Shown here piece by piece: positions 43,819 to 53,420 of a stretch of DNA of 64,000 nucleotides. Under the pieces are notes generated by a model, which saw only the letters and a program-made list of their open reading frames with translations, made no database searches and was not told where the DNA came from. Within the stretch, counting starts at the first letter, position 1. Every line of letters starts with the position of its first letter. Both the position numbers and the translations under genes were made by a program. This stretch comes from Pectobacterium aroidearum. GTDB taxonomy: Bacteria > Pseudomonadota > Gammaproteobacteria > Enterobacterales > Enterobacteriaceae. The stretch covers positions 4,402,001-4,466,000 of the forward strand of contig NZ_CP166097.1 in NCBI RefSeq assembly GCF_041228105.1, read 5' to 3'.

Positions 43819-45258
43819 ATGTCAGAAAACATCCGTATTGAAGAAGACCTGTTAGGCACCCGAGAAGTTCCCGCAGACGCGTATTATGGCGTTCACACGC
43901 TGCGTGCCATCGAAAACTTCTACATCAGCAACAATAAAATCAGCGACATACCCGAGTTCGTACGCGGCATGGTCATGGTGAAAAAAGCCGCGGCATTGGC
44001 GAACAGAGAGCTGCAAACTATCCCGAAAAAAATCGCCGACGTCATCATCCGTGCCTGTGATGAAGTGCTGAATAACGGAAAATGCATGGATCAGTTTCCG
44101 GTCGATGTTTATCAGGGGGGCGCTGGCACGTCAGTTAATATGAATACCAACGAAGTATTAGCCAATATTGGTCTGGAGCTGATGGGCCACCAGAAAGGCG
44201 AATACCAGTATCTGAACCCCAACGATCATCTGAATAAATGCCAGTCCACGAATGATGCCTACCCCACCGGATTTCGTATCGCGGTCTATGCCTCCGTACT
44301 GAAGCTGACGGAAGCGATCGCGAAACTGAGCGATGGCTTCGAGCGCAAAGCCAAAGAGTTTGAAGACGTTCTGAAGATGGGGCGGACCCAGTTGCAGGAC
44401 GCAGTGCCGATGACGCTCGGCCAGGAGTTTCATGCGTTTAACGTGCTGTTGCAGGAAGAAATCAAAAACCTACTGCGCACGGCGGAGCTGCTGCTTGAAG
44501 TCAATCTGGGGGCTACCGCAATCGGTACGCGTCTGAATACGCCAGACGGCTATCAGCAACTGGCGGTGCAGCGTCTGGCGGAAGTCAGCGGCCTGGCGTG
44601 TGTGCCAGCAGAAGATTTGATCGAAGCGACGTCAGACTGCGGCGCCTATGTCATGGTACACAGCTCGCTGAAGCGTCTGGCAGTGAAGCTGTCGAAAATC
44701 TGTAATGACCTGCGCCTGCTCTCTTCCGGTCCACGCGCTGGCCTGAATGAAATCAACCTGCCGGAGCTACAAGCGGGTTCCTCGATCATGCCCGCCAAGG
44801 TTAACCCGGTCGTGCCGGAAGTCGTCAATCAGGTGTGCTTCAAGGTCATCGGTAACGACACCTGCGTCACGATGGCATCAGAGGCCGGGCAATTGCAGTT
44901 AAACGTGATGGAGCCGGTTATCGGTCAGGCCATGTTTGAATCGACCCACATCCTGACTAATGCCTGTTACAACCTGCTGGAGAAATGCGTCAACGGCATC
45001 ACGGCGAATAAGAGCGTCTGCGAAGCCTATGTCTTCAACTCCATCGGGATTGTGACGTACCTGAATCCGTTCATCGGCCACCATAACGGCGACATCGTCG
45101 GCAGGATCTGTGCGGAAACGGGAAAAAGCGTACGCGAAGTCGTACTGGAACGCGGCCTGCTAACCGAAGCCGAGCTGGATGACATTTTCTCCATACAGAA
45201 CCTGATGCACCCGGCGTACAAAGCTAAACGCTACACCGATGAAAACGAGCTTCCTTAA
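43819..45258 (+). CDS. aspA: Aspartate ammonia-lyase
   Basis: Converts L-aspartate to fumarate and ammonia, feeding anaerobic fumarate respiration. The 479-aa member of the fumarase/aspartase superfamily carries the signature [12 protein letters not shown] (containing the catalytic serine) and the blocks [16 protein letters not shown] and [10 protein letters not shown]. It is followed by dcuA, which imports aspartate and exchanges it for other C4-dicarboxylates. Confidence 0.98.
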   Translation: MSENIRIEEDLLGTREVPADAYYGVHTLRAIENFYISNNKISDIPEFVRGMVMVKKAAALANRELQTIPKKIADVIIRACDEVLNNGKCMDQFPVDVYQGGAGTSVNMNTNEVLANIGLELMGHQKGEYQYLNPNDHLNKCQSTNDAYPTGFRIAVYASVLKLTEAIAKLSDGFERKAKEFEDVLKMGRTQLQDAVPMTLGQEFHAFNVLLQEEIKNLLRTAELLLEVNLGATAIGTRLNTPDGYQQLAVQRLAEVSGLACVPAEDLIEATSDCGAYVMVHSSLKRLAVKLSKICNDLRLLSSGPRAGLNEINLPELQAGSSIMPAKVNPVVPEVVNQVCFKVIGNDTCVTMASEAGQLQLNVMEPVIGQAMFESTHILTNACYNLLEKCVNGITANKSVCEAYVFNSIGIVTYLNPFIGHHNGDIVGRICAETGKSVREVVLERGLLTEAELDDIFSIQNLMHPAYKAKRYTDENELP

Positions 45259-45279
45259 CACCAACATTTAATTCCAACA

Positions 45280-45320
45280 GGCACGTCCGTTCACGAAGAA
45301 CAGCGTGCCTTTATTTTTTG
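45280..45320 (+). terminator. Terminator after aspA
   Basis: GGCACG and CGTGCC pair and are followed by TTTATTTTTT, 21 nt after the aspA stop. Confidence 0.85.
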
Positions 45321-45348
45321 CTGCATACAGCCATAAGAATAAGTTATG

Positions 45349-45471
45349 TACTCTAAATAATTCGAGTTGCATGAAGGCGGCAACCGCATGAATCCCCAGG
45401 AGCTTACACAAGTAAGTGACTGGGGTGAGTAAGGGCAGCCAACGCACAAGCAGCTTGAAGTATGACGAGTA
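45349..45471. repeat. ERIC repeat (about 123 bp)
   Basis: An imperfect palindrome with the ERIC core (GAATCCCCAGGAGCTTAC ... AAGTAAGTGACTGGGGTGAG), which is the sequence used for ERIC-PCR primers. The ends are inverted copies (TACTC near 45349, GAGTA near 45471). It sits between aspA and dcuA and is transcribed as part of that spacer. Confidence 0.92.
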
Positions 45472-45505
45472 GATTGAATTTTTTTATTAATTAAGGAGCA
45501 TAGTC

Positions 45506-46807
45506 ATGCTTGGTCTTGAGTTATTCATCGTTCTGCTCGCCATCTATTTGGGGGCACGACTAGGAGGCATCGGCATTGGTTTCGCTGGTGGCCTAGGGGT
45601 GCTTGTACTTACGCTAGGGTTCCAGATAAAGCCCGGCGCAATCCCTTTTGATGTCATTGAAATTATTATGGCCGTTATCGCCGCCATCGCCGCCATGCAG
45701 GTGGCGGGCGGAATGGATTATCTGGTCAGTCTGGCGGAGAAACTGCTACGTAAACACCCGAAATACGTCACCTTTCTCGCGCCGCTGGTCACCTACTTCA
45801 TGACGATTCTGGCCGGAACCGGACACACCGCGTTTTCCACCCTGCCCGTTATCGCCGAAGTCGCCAAAGAGCAGGGGATTCGCCCTTCTCGTCCGCTTTC
45901 GATTGCCGTTGTCGCCTCGCAAATCGCGATTACCGCGTCGCCAATCTCAGCGGCGGTGGTGTTTGTCGCCGGTATTCTTGAACCACATGGGGTTAGCTAT
46001 CTATTGCTGCTGGGGATCTGTATTCCTACCACGCTGGCAGCCATCCTGTTGACGGCGATAGTGACCAATTTCCTGGGTAAAGAGCTGAAAGACGATCCGA
46101 TTTATCAGGAACGTCTGAAAAAAGGTGAAACTACGCTGCGTGGTAATAGCCAACATGAGATCAAACCGGGCGCCAAACTTTCCGTGGTGCTGTTTTTGAT
46201 TGGTATCGTCGCGGTCGTTCTGTATGCCACGGCAATCAGCGGCACCGTTGGGTTGATTCAGAACCCGGTACTACCTCGTAACGAAGCCATTGTGGTCTTC
46301 ATGCTGACCATCGCCACGCTGATTTGCATCACCTGCAAAATCGACACCGCACGCATCCTCTCTGCCAGCACGTTTAAGTCCGGCATGAGCGCCTGTATCT
46401 GCGTGATGGGCGTGGCCTGGCTGGGCGATACCTTTGTTAAAGCACACATTTCTGATATTCAGGACACCGCAGGCGCGCTGCTGCAAAGCTACCCGTGGAT
46501 GCTGGCCGTCGTGCTGTTCTTCGCCGCGACGCTGCTTTACTCGCAGGCGGCAACGGCGAAAGCGCTGATGCCTGCGGCGCTGCTGCTGGGCGTCTCTCCG
46601 GTCACGGCCGTAGCGTCTTTTGCTGCCGTTTCCGCACTGTTCGTTCTGCCGACCTACCCCACTCTGCTGGCAGCGGTGGAGATGGACGACACTGGCTCAA
46701 CGCGCATCGGCAAATTTGTGTTTAACCACTCCTTCCTGATTCCCGGCGTGATCGCGATTACGTTGTCGGTGATATTTGGCTTTATCCTCGGCAGCATCCT
46801 GATCTAA
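45506..46807 (+). CDS. dcuA: C4-dicarboxylate transporter DcuA
   Basis: Inner membrane carrier of aspartate, fumarate and succinate, mainly used without oxygen. 433 aa and about ten or more membrane helices. Typical blocks: ARLGGIGIGFAGGLGVLVL, AGTGHTAFSTLPVIAEVAKEQG and the C-terminal GFILGSILI. A strong AAGGAG ribosome site precedes the ATG. It pairs with aspA, as in E. coli. Confidence 0.97.
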   Translation: MLGLELFIVLLAIYLGARLGGIGIGFAGGLGVLVLTLGFQIKPGAIPFDVIEIIMAVIAAIAAMQVAGGMDYLVSLAEKLLRKHPKYVTFLAPLVTYFMTILAGTGHTAFSTLPVIAEVAKEQGIRPSRPLSIAVVASQIAITASPISAAVVFVAGILEPHGVSYLLLLGICIPTTLAAILLTAIVTNFLGKELKDDPIYQERLKKGETTLRGNSQHEIKPGAKLSVVLFLIGIVAVVLYATAISGTVGLIQNPVLPRNEAIVVFMLTIATLICITCKIDTARILSASTFKSGMSACICVMGVAWLGDTFVKAHISDIQDTAGALLQSYPWMLAVVLFFAATLLYSQAATAKALMPAALLLGVSPVTAVASFAAVSALFVLPTYPTLLAAVEMDDTGSTRIGKFVFNHSFLIPGVIAITLSVIFGFILGSILI

Positions 46808-46831
46808 AGATTGCCTTTCTGACAGACCCTC

Positions 46832-46866
46832 GCGGATCGACCTGACACGTCGATCCGCATCATTTC
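46832..46866 (+). terminator. Terminator after dcuA
   Basis: GCGGATCGA and TCGATCCGC form a 9-bp stem, followed by ATCATTTCC. It lies 24 nt after the dcuA stop. The T-tract is short. Confidence 0.6.
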
Positions 46867-46938
46867 CTCACACAAATAAAGCAAGGTATAGTGTGGCTCT
46901 GGTTGTCTGGGATTTGTTCATCTGACACGGAGGATATG

Positions 46939-47271
46939 ATGTCTGACCGCCCGCTTTGCGATGCCGTCGTCATATTATGTACCGCACCTGACGAGGTCTG
47001 TGCGCAACAGCTTGCCCATTCGCTGCTGGAAACGCGGCTTGCCGCCTGCGTCACCCTGCTGCCCGGCGCTCGTTCGCTCTATTACTGGGAAGGTAAGCTC
47101 GAACAGCAATCAGAAGTACAAATGCTGATAAAAAGCGATACCTCACATCAGCAAGCCCTGCTGACTCATCTGAAACAACAACACCCTTACGATACGCCGG
47201 AACTGTTAGTTCTGCCGGTATCCGGGGGCGATAGCGATTATCTGACATGGCTCAACGCATCTTTACGCTGA
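46939..47271 (+). CDS. cutA: Divalent cation tolerance protein CutA
   Basis: Small trimeric cytoplasmic protein (110 aa), named for copper tolerance in E. coli, though its direct role is uncertain. CutA1 blocks: [34 protein letters not shown] and [13 protein letters not shown]. Two neighbouring ATGs are possible (46936, 46939); the second has better spacing from GGAGG. Its end overlaps the dsbD start by 25 nt, so the two are coupled. Confidence 0.95.
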   Translation: MSDRPLCDAVVILCTAPDEVCAQQLAHSLLETRLAACVTLLPGARSLYYWEGKLEQQSEVQMLIKSDTSHQQALLTHLKQQHPYDTPELLVLPVSGGDSDYLTWLNASLR

Positions 47272-48971
47272 TTTTCCTGTTATGGACGGCTTTCGGCACA
47301 CCGAATGTGGCTGCTTCTTCTTTCGGCCAAAAACTGTTTGGCAACAGCACGACATCGCGCTTTCTGCCGGTTGATGGGGCGTTCGCCTTTGAGTTTCAGC
47401 AGAAAAACAATCAGCTCAACCTGCGCTGGGATATCCACCCTGATTACTACCTGTACCGCGCACAGATCAAGATCGAAGGGAACGGTGCCACGCTTGGCAA
47501 GGTGGAGCTGCCACAGGGCGAAAGCCATAACGACGAGTTCTTTGGTCAGGTCTTTATTCTGCGGGATCGGCTGGCGCTAGCGGTTCCCATTGAACAGGCC
47601 GAGAGCGGTGCGACCGTCAAAGTAACCTATCAAGGCTGCGCCGATGCCGGTTTCTGCTATCCACCGGAAACGCGAGTTGTTCCTCTCAGTCAGGTGCTGG
47701 CTAACGCAGGCACAGACACATCGAATACCGCATCAGCCCAGACGCCACAGACCACGCCGATGCCGTTCTCGCCGTGGTGGGCGTTGCTGATTGGTATCGG
47801 CGTCGCTTTTACTCCCTGCGTTCTGCCGATGTACCCGCTGATTGCCAGTCTGGTGCTGGGCAGAAAAGAGCAGTTGACGCCACGCCGCACGCTACTGCTG
47901 TCGATGACCTATGTTCAGGGGATGGCGCTGACCTACACGCTGCTCGGGCTGGTTGTCGCCGCGGCCGGATTGCGCTTTCAGGCCGCGCTCCAGCATCCTT
48001 ATATTTTGATTGGCCTGTCAGTGATGTTTGTCGCGTTGGCGCTCTCTATGTTTGGCCTGTATACGCTCCAGCTCCCGTCATCGGTACAAACCCGACTGAC
48101 AGAGTGGAGTAACCGTCAGCAAGGCGGCTCCGTTACGGGTGTATTCTGCATGGGCGCGTTGGCCGGGCTGATTTGTTCGCCCTGCACTACCGCCCCGCTC
48201 AGCGCCATCCTGCTTTACATCGCCCAGAGCGGCAACATGCTGACAGGCGGCGGCACACTTTACCTCTACGCGCTGGGCATGGGCTTGCCGCTCATTCTGG
48301 TCACGCTGTTCGGCAACAAACTGCTGCCGCGTAGCGGCCCGTGGATGCAGTACGTTAAGGAAGCATTTGGCTTTATTATTCTGGCGCTGCCCGTCTTCCT
48401 GTTGGAACGTATTCTTGGCGAAGCCTGGGGAATGCGGCTGTGGAGCGCGCTGGGTATCGCCTTCTTCGGCTGGGCGCTTATGCTGACGCTGCGCAGCGGC
48501 AAAGGCTGGATGCGTGGCGTGCAGTTACTGCTGCTGGCAGGCGTGGTGATCAGCGCCAAGCCGCTGCAAGACTGGGTATTTCCTCCGGCTGGCGTGGCAC
48601 AAGCCCACACCTCAGCACTGAACTTTGCCCCTGTCGCCAATATTGCCGATCTCAACAGCGCGCTGGCAAAGAGCGCTCAGCCTGTTATGCTCGATCTTTA
48701 CGCTGACTGGTGTGTGGCCTGCAAAGAGTTTGAGAAATACACGTTCAGCGACCCGGCGGTGCAGAACCATCTGTCGCGCATCACGCTGCTACAGGCGGAC
48801 GTCACCGCGAACCGCGAAGAACAAAACGCGCTGCTGAAAAAGCTACAGGTTTTAGGGCTGCCAACCATCGTATTTTTTGACGCTCAGGGGAAAGAGATCC
48901 CCGGCTCACGCGTCACCGGTTTTATGAACGCTGAACAATTTCAGGCACATTTGCAGAAGTTCAGCCCATAA
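47247..48971 (+). CDS. dsbD: Thiol:disulfide interchange protein DsbD
   Basis: Moves reducing power from cytoplasmic thioredoxin across the inner membrane to DsbC, DsbG and CcmG. In order: a signal peptide, the periplasmic alpha domain with its cysteine pair ([12 protein letters not shown]), eight membrane helices with the redox cysteines in [11 protein letters not shown] and [10 protein letters not shown], and the C-terminal thioredoxin-like gamma domain with W-C489-V-A-C492. All six cysteines are present. 574 aa (E. coli 565). It is coupled to cutA. Confidence 0.97.
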   Translation: MAQRIFTLIFLLWTAFGTPNVAASSFGQKLFGNSTTSRFLPVDGAFAFEFQQKNNQLNLRWDIHPDYYLYRAQIKIEGNGATLGKVELPQGESHNDEFFGQVFILRDRLALAVPIEQAESGATVKVTYQGCADAGFCYPPETRVVPLSQVLANAGTDTSNTASAQTPQTTPMPFSPWWALLIGIGVAFTPCVLPMYPLIASLVLGRKEQLTPRRTLLLSMTYVQGMALTYTLLGLVVAAAGLRFQAALQHPYILIGLSVMFVALALSMFGLYTLQLPSSVQTRLTEWSNRQQGGSVTGVFCMGALAGLICSPCTTAPLSAILLYIAQSGNMLTGGGTLYLYALGMGLPLILVTLFGNKLLPRSGPWMQYVKEAFGFIILALPVFLLERILGEAWGMRLWSALGIAFFGWALMLTLRSGKGWMRGVQLLLLAGVVISAKPLQDWVFPPAGVAQAHTSALNFAPVANIADLNSALAKSAQPVMLDLYADWCVACKEFEKYTFSDPAVQNHLSRITLLQADVTANREEQNALLKKLQVLGLPTIVFFDAQGKEIPGSRVTGFMNAEQFQAHLQKFSP

Positions 48972-49014
48972 ACGACACTTTCAATTCGCTTGTTGTGCTT
49001 CTGGAGGAGACCTA

Positions 49015-49590
49015 ATGCAACGGGAAGACGTTCTTGAACATGCGCTTACTCTGCTGGAGCAGCACGGATTCGCGATGACGACGCTGGATATGCTGGCGGA
49101 GAGACTGGGGGTTCCGGTAGAAGAACTGACACCATTCTGGCCGGATCGGGAGGCGCTGCTGTACGACGGCCTGCGCCACCATAGTCAGCAGGTCGATACC
49201 TGGCGGCGTCAGCTGTTACTAGACGACGAGAAAACCATTGAGCAGAAGCTGCTGGCACGTTATCAGGTGCTGCATGAGTCGGTGAACAAACAGCGCTATC
49301 CGGGCTGCTTGTTTATTGCCGCGTGCAGCTTTTTCCCTGATATCAATCACCCCATCCACCAGATCGCGGAACAGCAAAAGCTAGCCTCTTATCAGTACAC
49401 CCGCGATTTACTGGAAGAGCTGGAAACCGACGATCCCGAAATGGTGGCGCAGCAGATGGAATTGATTCTGGAAGGTTGCCTGAGCAACCTGCTGGTCAAA
49501 CATCAGGCCGCCAGCATCGCCACCGCCCAGCGGCTGGCAGAAGATGTCTTACGCTTTGCGCTGTGCCGCAAAAACGGCGCACTCACCTGA
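49015..49590 (+). CDS. yjdC: TetR-like regulator YjdC
   Basis: A 191-aa TetR-family transcription factor: an N-terminal helix-turn-helix (about 1-50, [29 protein letters not shown]) and an all-helical ligand domain. Targets are unknown. It follows dsbD by 43 nt with a GGAGGAG ribosome site and precedes tRNA-Phe, exactly as in E. coli. Confidence 0.9.
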   Translation: MQREDVLEHALTLLEQHGFAMTTLDMLAERLGVPVEELTPFWPDREALLYDGLRHHSQQVDTWRRQLLLDDEKTIEQKLLARYQVLHESVNKQRYPGCLFIAACSFFPDINHPIHQIAEQQKLASYQYTRDLLEELETDDPEMVAQQMELILEGCLSNLLVKHQAASIATAQRLAEDVLRFALCRKNGALT

Positions 49591-49716
49591 TTTCAGGCAC
49601 AAAATGCGGTAAAGCCCGCATTTTGGCTGAAAAGTCGGCAGTCAGTAGGGTTTTCCATGCTTTCATTGATAAACCCGTTGACGCCACGCGGCCAATACGG
49701 TTTAATGCGCCCCGTT

Positions 49717-49792
49717 GCCCGGATAGCTCAGTCGGTAGAGCAGAGGATTGAAAATCCTCGTGTCCTTGGTTCGATTCCGAGTCCGGGCACCA
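49717..49792 (+). tRNA. pheU: tRNA-Phe (GAA)
   Basis: A complete 76-nt cloverleaf with encoded CCA. The acceptor stem is GCCCGGA/TCCGGGC, the D-loop includes AGCTCAGTCGGTAGAGC, the anticodon GAA is in ATTGAAAAT, and the T-loop is GGTTCGATTCC. It lies downstream of yjdC, the pheU position in E. coli. An integrase gene begins beyond it, so its 3' end is the likely integration site of the island. Confidence 0.98.
49768..49792. other. Probable attachment site of the island (att core)
   Basis: The 3' end of tRNA-Phe, from the T-loop to CCA, is the usual core for integrases of this type. The tRNA remains intact, with the island beginning directly after it. The matching direct repeat would lie at the other island end, outside the window, so this is inferred. 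Confidence 0.4.
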
Positions 49793-49910
49793 CTTCTTCA
49801 GAGCCTGTTCGTTAAGAGATGAGATCCTTAACGGGCATGAAAAAAGCACCCAAGTCGTCTTCATGTAGATGGTTAGAGCATTTACATCGTGGATTGAACA
49901 TACGGGACTT

Positions 49911-49949
49911 AAGAACCAGAGGCATTTAGTAGATGCCTCTGGTTTCTCT
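49911..49949. terminator. Strong hairpin after tRNA-Phe
   Basis: AACCAGAGGCAT and ATGCCTCTGGTT form a perfect 12-bp stem with a 7-nt loop; on the plus strand TTCTCTC follows. It lies between the tRNA and the convergent integrase gene and could terminate either. Confidence 0.6.
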
Positions 49950-50025
49950 CGTCTTTCCGAAACGGATTTTTACAGTGCCACGTTGGTTATGTCAATCTTG
50001 TGTAAAGAAAATTACGATATTTTCA

Positions 50026-51000
50026 TCATACTATGCCGGCAACGCGCACACTTTTCCTGCTAAATTCCTGCTCCAGTGCATTCCTGACAATATCCATGTT
50101 CCCTTCCACATACTCCAGCGTCACGCTGACATTCGAGTGCCCCAGTAGCGTCTGAACAATTTTAAGATTGCGATCCGGTGATTTCATCATCTCGGTGGCG
50201 ATCGTATGCCTGAATCGGTGTGGGCTTATCGTGCAACGGCATTCCACTGACAGTCGACGAAAAAAAGCCCGCATTGGTGGAGGATCCATGTTTTTAGATA
50301 CATTGCTTTTCCGTCCTTTAAACAGATGAACGTTGAAAAGCTGATCCCCCATGTTCGCATCCTGATTAAGCGCTGCATGATAAAGTCGCTCCAGACGTGG
50401 TCTGAGTAACGTCGTGATTGGGACGATATGCTCTTTATGATTTTTGGAAGCCTCTGGCCGCAGATTTATCCAGCCCTCATCCAGATTAATGTCTTCCAGG
50501 CGAATGTGTAGCAGCTGATTTTGCCTCATGCCCGTATAGCGCAGCGTATCGATGACTGTCAGCCAGAACCAGGCTGGGCGTAGTGCACTTCGGAAATCAC
50601 AATCCTCAAACTCTTTTTCTTCTCTGGCTTCCATCACCAAATAGATTTTTCGGATCTGTTCTTCTGATAGCGTTTTTTTACGCTTAACGTCAGGTCTGGC
50701 TACCACACTGTTAAAGGGATTCTCTTTCATTTGTACAAAATCATATTTCATTGCGTGATTAAAAATGGCACGCATATGAGCTACCCGATTATTCCATGTG
50801 ATAGTAGAGAGCTGGCGTTCATTCAACAGATGTCTCCGCCAACTGAGCACCGTATGACGATCTACATCAGCCGGCAAAACCTTCTCTCCCGTGAATCGTA
50901 AAAAAAGATTCAGGACTTTCTTGTAGCTTATTTCGGTTGCAGGTCGTAAAGGCTTACTAAAAAAGTAATCCTGAATGATATCTTCATAGGTTACAGTCAT
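50026..51000 (-). CDS. int: Tyrosine recombinase (island integrase)
   Basis: Site-specific integrase of 324 aa. An N-terminal SAM-like core-binding domain (about 1-95) precedes the catalytic domain. Catalytic residues: R159 (YTGMRQNQL), the H261-x-x-R264 box (SPHRFRHT), H288 (LLGHSN) and the nucleophile Y297 (LEYVEG). All are intact, so the enzyme may be functional. It is transcribed toward tRNA-Phe and lies 40 nt after the relaxase-like gene on the same strand. This next-to-tRNA position is typical for integrative elements. Confidence 0.93.
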   Translation of the reverse strand: MTVTYEDIIQDYFFSKPLRPATEISYKKVLNLFLRFTGEKVLPADVDRHTVLSWRRHLLNERQLSTITWNNRVAHMRAIFNHAMKYDFVQMKENPFNSVVARPDVKRKKTLSEEQIRKIYLVMEAREEKEFEDCDFRSALRPAWFWLTVIDTLRYTGMRQNQLLHIRLEDINLDEGWINLRPEASKNHKEHIVPITTLLRPRLERLYHAALNQDANMGDQLFNVHLFKGRKSNVSKNMDPPPMRAFFRRLSVECRCTISPHRFRHTIATEMMKSPDRNLKIVQTLLGHSNVSVTLEYVEGNMDIVRNALEQEFSRKSVRVAGIV

Positions 51001-51040
51001 TACCTTATTTCCTTATAAAAACTAATTTAAAATTAAAAAA

Positions 51041-52498
51041 TCACTTATTAGGCGATAACCAGATACTATCTGACGGACATGCCCCCTTATCAAATATCAA
51101 TTCAGATGCAATCATATACCCCGACATTTTTGTATAACGCCCCTCTTTATTTTCATTTTCATATTTTCGATAAATATAAATTCCCTTTCCGCTCCGTGAA
51201 TAGTGTCGATTAAGACTTTCAAAATTCTTTTGAAGCGTATCCTTATCAATAGAAGAATCATTACAGATAGAAAAAAAACGATAAAAACAGTCTGGCGTTT
51301 GCAGGAAAACATACTGGCTCATAATATGAACCAGGCTATCCGAATTATTTATCGTCAACGAACCATCCCTGACAGCATTAATCAACCACACCCAAAATAG
51401 TTCTTCCTGAGGGACTGGTTTTTTTTCTACTTCATTCATTTCATTCGATGAAGTGATACTGACCTCGGGAGCCGGAGTAGCCGGTACCGTTGCAGTTAAT
51501 TGCTGGTCAAGAACATTCAGTAAATCAGCAGTAACAGGGAGATGAGTTTGTGATTCATCAATCCCTGATGAGCTGTCGGATAAATCATCCTGATCAATTG
51601 CAGATACCAACGCAGAGACAACAGGCTGCGCTTCCTTTAATTGATTATCATTGTAATTATTATCAACAGAATCAATGAGTGATGAAATTACCGTGGCTGT
51701 CCCTTGCTCAACGGATACTACAGGAGGATTCTGTTCTATAGTGGCAGCAGGAATCGCCAGTTCGACCGGTGCAGGGAGCGCAATATCATTCGTTTTGATA
51801 CCGCACTTTTCTCTGGCGTTAAGTACAATCGCATTCAGTATGCCAGCTTCAGATTTTTTACCGGAAAGATAAACAAGCAGTAAATCCAGAATATGAGGCC
51901 AGCGAGCGATCCATGTGATGCCTGGAGAGGGTATCAGTCGTAACGCCACTGCCGCAGTTCTGGCATGAACATCACCAGGGCTCACTTCAAATCTGACACG
52001 CCATGGCGCATCAGGAACTGACAAACCGGGGATCCACACACCGTTTTGCACAACAACCTTCAACCCTGATAAACGCTCTATGTTGTGTAACAATGCAGCC
52101 CAAAAAATCGCAGACGTCCAGGCAGAGCTCTGAGCAGCCTGCTCTTCTGGCTGTGCGCCTGGAGGCAGCATATATCCTCTGGAAAGCCTGACAGCGCATA
52201 CAGCCACATCCAGAGCCATATCCAGGAAACCACCTGGACGACAGTATTCGTCTTCATTATCGAGGGGGAGTTGCTGAACAGTAACGGCCAGAGATCTCAC
52301 TGTTTGCAGCCAGTAAATGTCCCACACGTCCTGAGAAAACGGGCTGTTATCCCACAATTGCTGGAGCGCGCGCTTTCTTTCCTTAGTAGACAGCAGTGCA
52401 TCCGCGTTTTGCGGAGTAAACCATCCGTCTACCTGTTGAAGGGGTATCGGCATGCTCTCCGTGGTAGCGCCCACTTTATTTCTGAACCACTTTAACAT
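51041..52498 (-). CDS. TraI_2/MobH-like relaxase-related protein, probably inactive
   Basis: A 485-aa protein resembling the TraI_2 domain proteins of integrative conjugative elements. The N-terminal domain (about 1-230) includes WFTPQNADALLSTKERKR, PGGFLDMALDVAVCAVRL and AALLHNIERLSGL. The C-terminal part (about 365-485) resembles TraI_2_C. As I recall it, the family uses an HD-type metal site (GGLLRHGLEVA and LLHDIGK). Here the first His is replaced by M94 and the HD aspartate by N139, so nuclease activity is doubtful. The middle (about 235-360) is low-complexity Ser/Asp/Gln-rich. It precedes int by 40 nt, probably as one operon. Confidence 0.75.
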   Translation of the reverse strand: MLKWFRNKVGATTESMPIPLQQVDGWFTPQNADALLSTKERKRALQQLWDNSPFSQDVWDIYWLQTVRSLAVTVQQLPLDNEDEYCRPGGFLDMALDVAVCAVRLSRGYMLPPGAQPEEQAAQSSAWTSAIFWAALLHNIERLSGLKVVVQNGVWIPGLSVPDAPWRVRFEVSPGDVHARTAAVALRLIPSPGITWIARWPHILDLLLVYLSGKKSEAGILNAIVLNAREKCGIKTNDIALPAPVELAIPAATIEQNPPVVSVEQGTATVISSLIDSVDNNYNDNQLKEAQPVVSALVSAIDQDDLSDSSSGIDESQTHLPVTADLLNVLDQQLTATVPATPAPEVSITSSNEMNEVEKKPVPQEELFWVWLINAVRDGSLTINNSDSLVHIMSQYVFLQTPDCFYRFFSICNDSSIDKDTLQKNFESLNRHYSRSGKGIYIYRKYENENKEGRYTKMSGYMIASELIFDKGACPSDSIWLSPNK

Positions 52499-52689
52499 GC
52501 AGGTCCTTGTGTTTAATCGGGGGAAAGGGGCATTACGCTATGTTTTATCCCCCACTACACAAGTGAAAAGTGTATAGCGAGCCACATCCATTAAGGCCTT
52601 GAAGTTTTCTTTTTCCTTCTCGTGAAGAATTTCGTAATGCAACCGTACACCTGGCATGTCTGAATACGGGACTTTCATAAGGGGGGATC

Positions 52690-53325
52690 ATGAAAAGCAA
52701 ATTTATCATTTCAGGAGTACTCGGATTCTGGGGTATAGCATGCGTATTGGTGGCCATTGTCATGACGAGCCAGACCGGGACACAACATTCACTGGTCACT
52801 GGCGTTTTATCGCTCTCTTTGTTCTTATCCCCCTTGCTTCTTCGTCCTGTCTCCGCCGTCATCGGTCGTTTTAAAACACAGGCATTTCAATGCAATCAAA
52901 GGCGAAACCACTATCACATCCATTTAAATCCCTGGTCAAAAACGGGCGGATTAACAATGGATCGCCTCTGTTTCTACTGGTCGGGATTGATGACACTCAC
53001 ATCAACGATGCTGGAAAAAGAGAACGCAACCGTAGTGATGTCTTCCCATTTACTGAATTCATGGAGGATTTCCCGACTGCGTCAACGTTTCCCTGGACCG
53101 GATTATCACTTCCATATCGTTCGGAGAACTGTCGGGACGACTGAAGCCATCGGGCTGCAAATAGAGGTTTTTCTGAAAGAATGGCGCTGGTTTTATCCGG
53201 CAACCACAGGAGCCATTGTTGTTATCAGAAGGAAAAGAATTTTCAGCAGACAGAAAACAATTAACGCTTCACGCAGGGTTCTGTCGTATTCAAAATCAAT
53301 ACATAAACGTAGTCGATCTGAATGA
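52690..53325 (+). CDS. Hypothetical protein with two N-terminal membrane helices
   Basis: A 211-aa protein. Two hydrophobic helices are seen at about 5-25 (IISGVLGFWGIACVLVAIVM) and 36-56 (LVTGVLSLSLFLSPLLLRPV), followed by a soluble, strongly basic C-terminal half ending KSIHKRSRSE. The ribosome site GGGGGG sits just before the ATG at 52690. I do not recognise the family. It is divergent from the relaxase-like gene and belongs to the island. Confidence 0.65.
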   Translation: MKSKFIISGVLGFWGIACVLVAIVMTSQTGTQHSLVTGVLSLSLFLSPLLLRPVSAVIGRFKTQAFQCNQRRNHYHIHLNPWSKTGGLTMDRLCFYWSGLMTLTSTMLEKENATVVMSSHLLNSWRISRLRQRFPGPDYHFHIVRRTVGTTEAIGLQIEVFLKEWRWFYPATTGAIVVIRRKRIFSRQKTINASRRVLSYSKSIHKRSRSE

Positions 53326-53420
53326 TCGAAATTACTCGTTATACATACGTCAGGTGAAGGACTAGTCTGGATTCAGAGGCCAGAACACAGCCTGAATAGA
53401 CAGGAAAGGTAAAAGGTAAA

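Noticed and set aside
45349..45471. Palindromic repeat considered as CRISPR or a small RNA
   Set aside because: A single copy with the ERIC core; no spacer-repeat pattern. No CRISPR array is visible in the window.
49805..49840. CGTTAAG/CTTAACG hairpin near tRNA-Phe
   Set aside because: Short stem and no T-tract; too weak to assign a role or att site.
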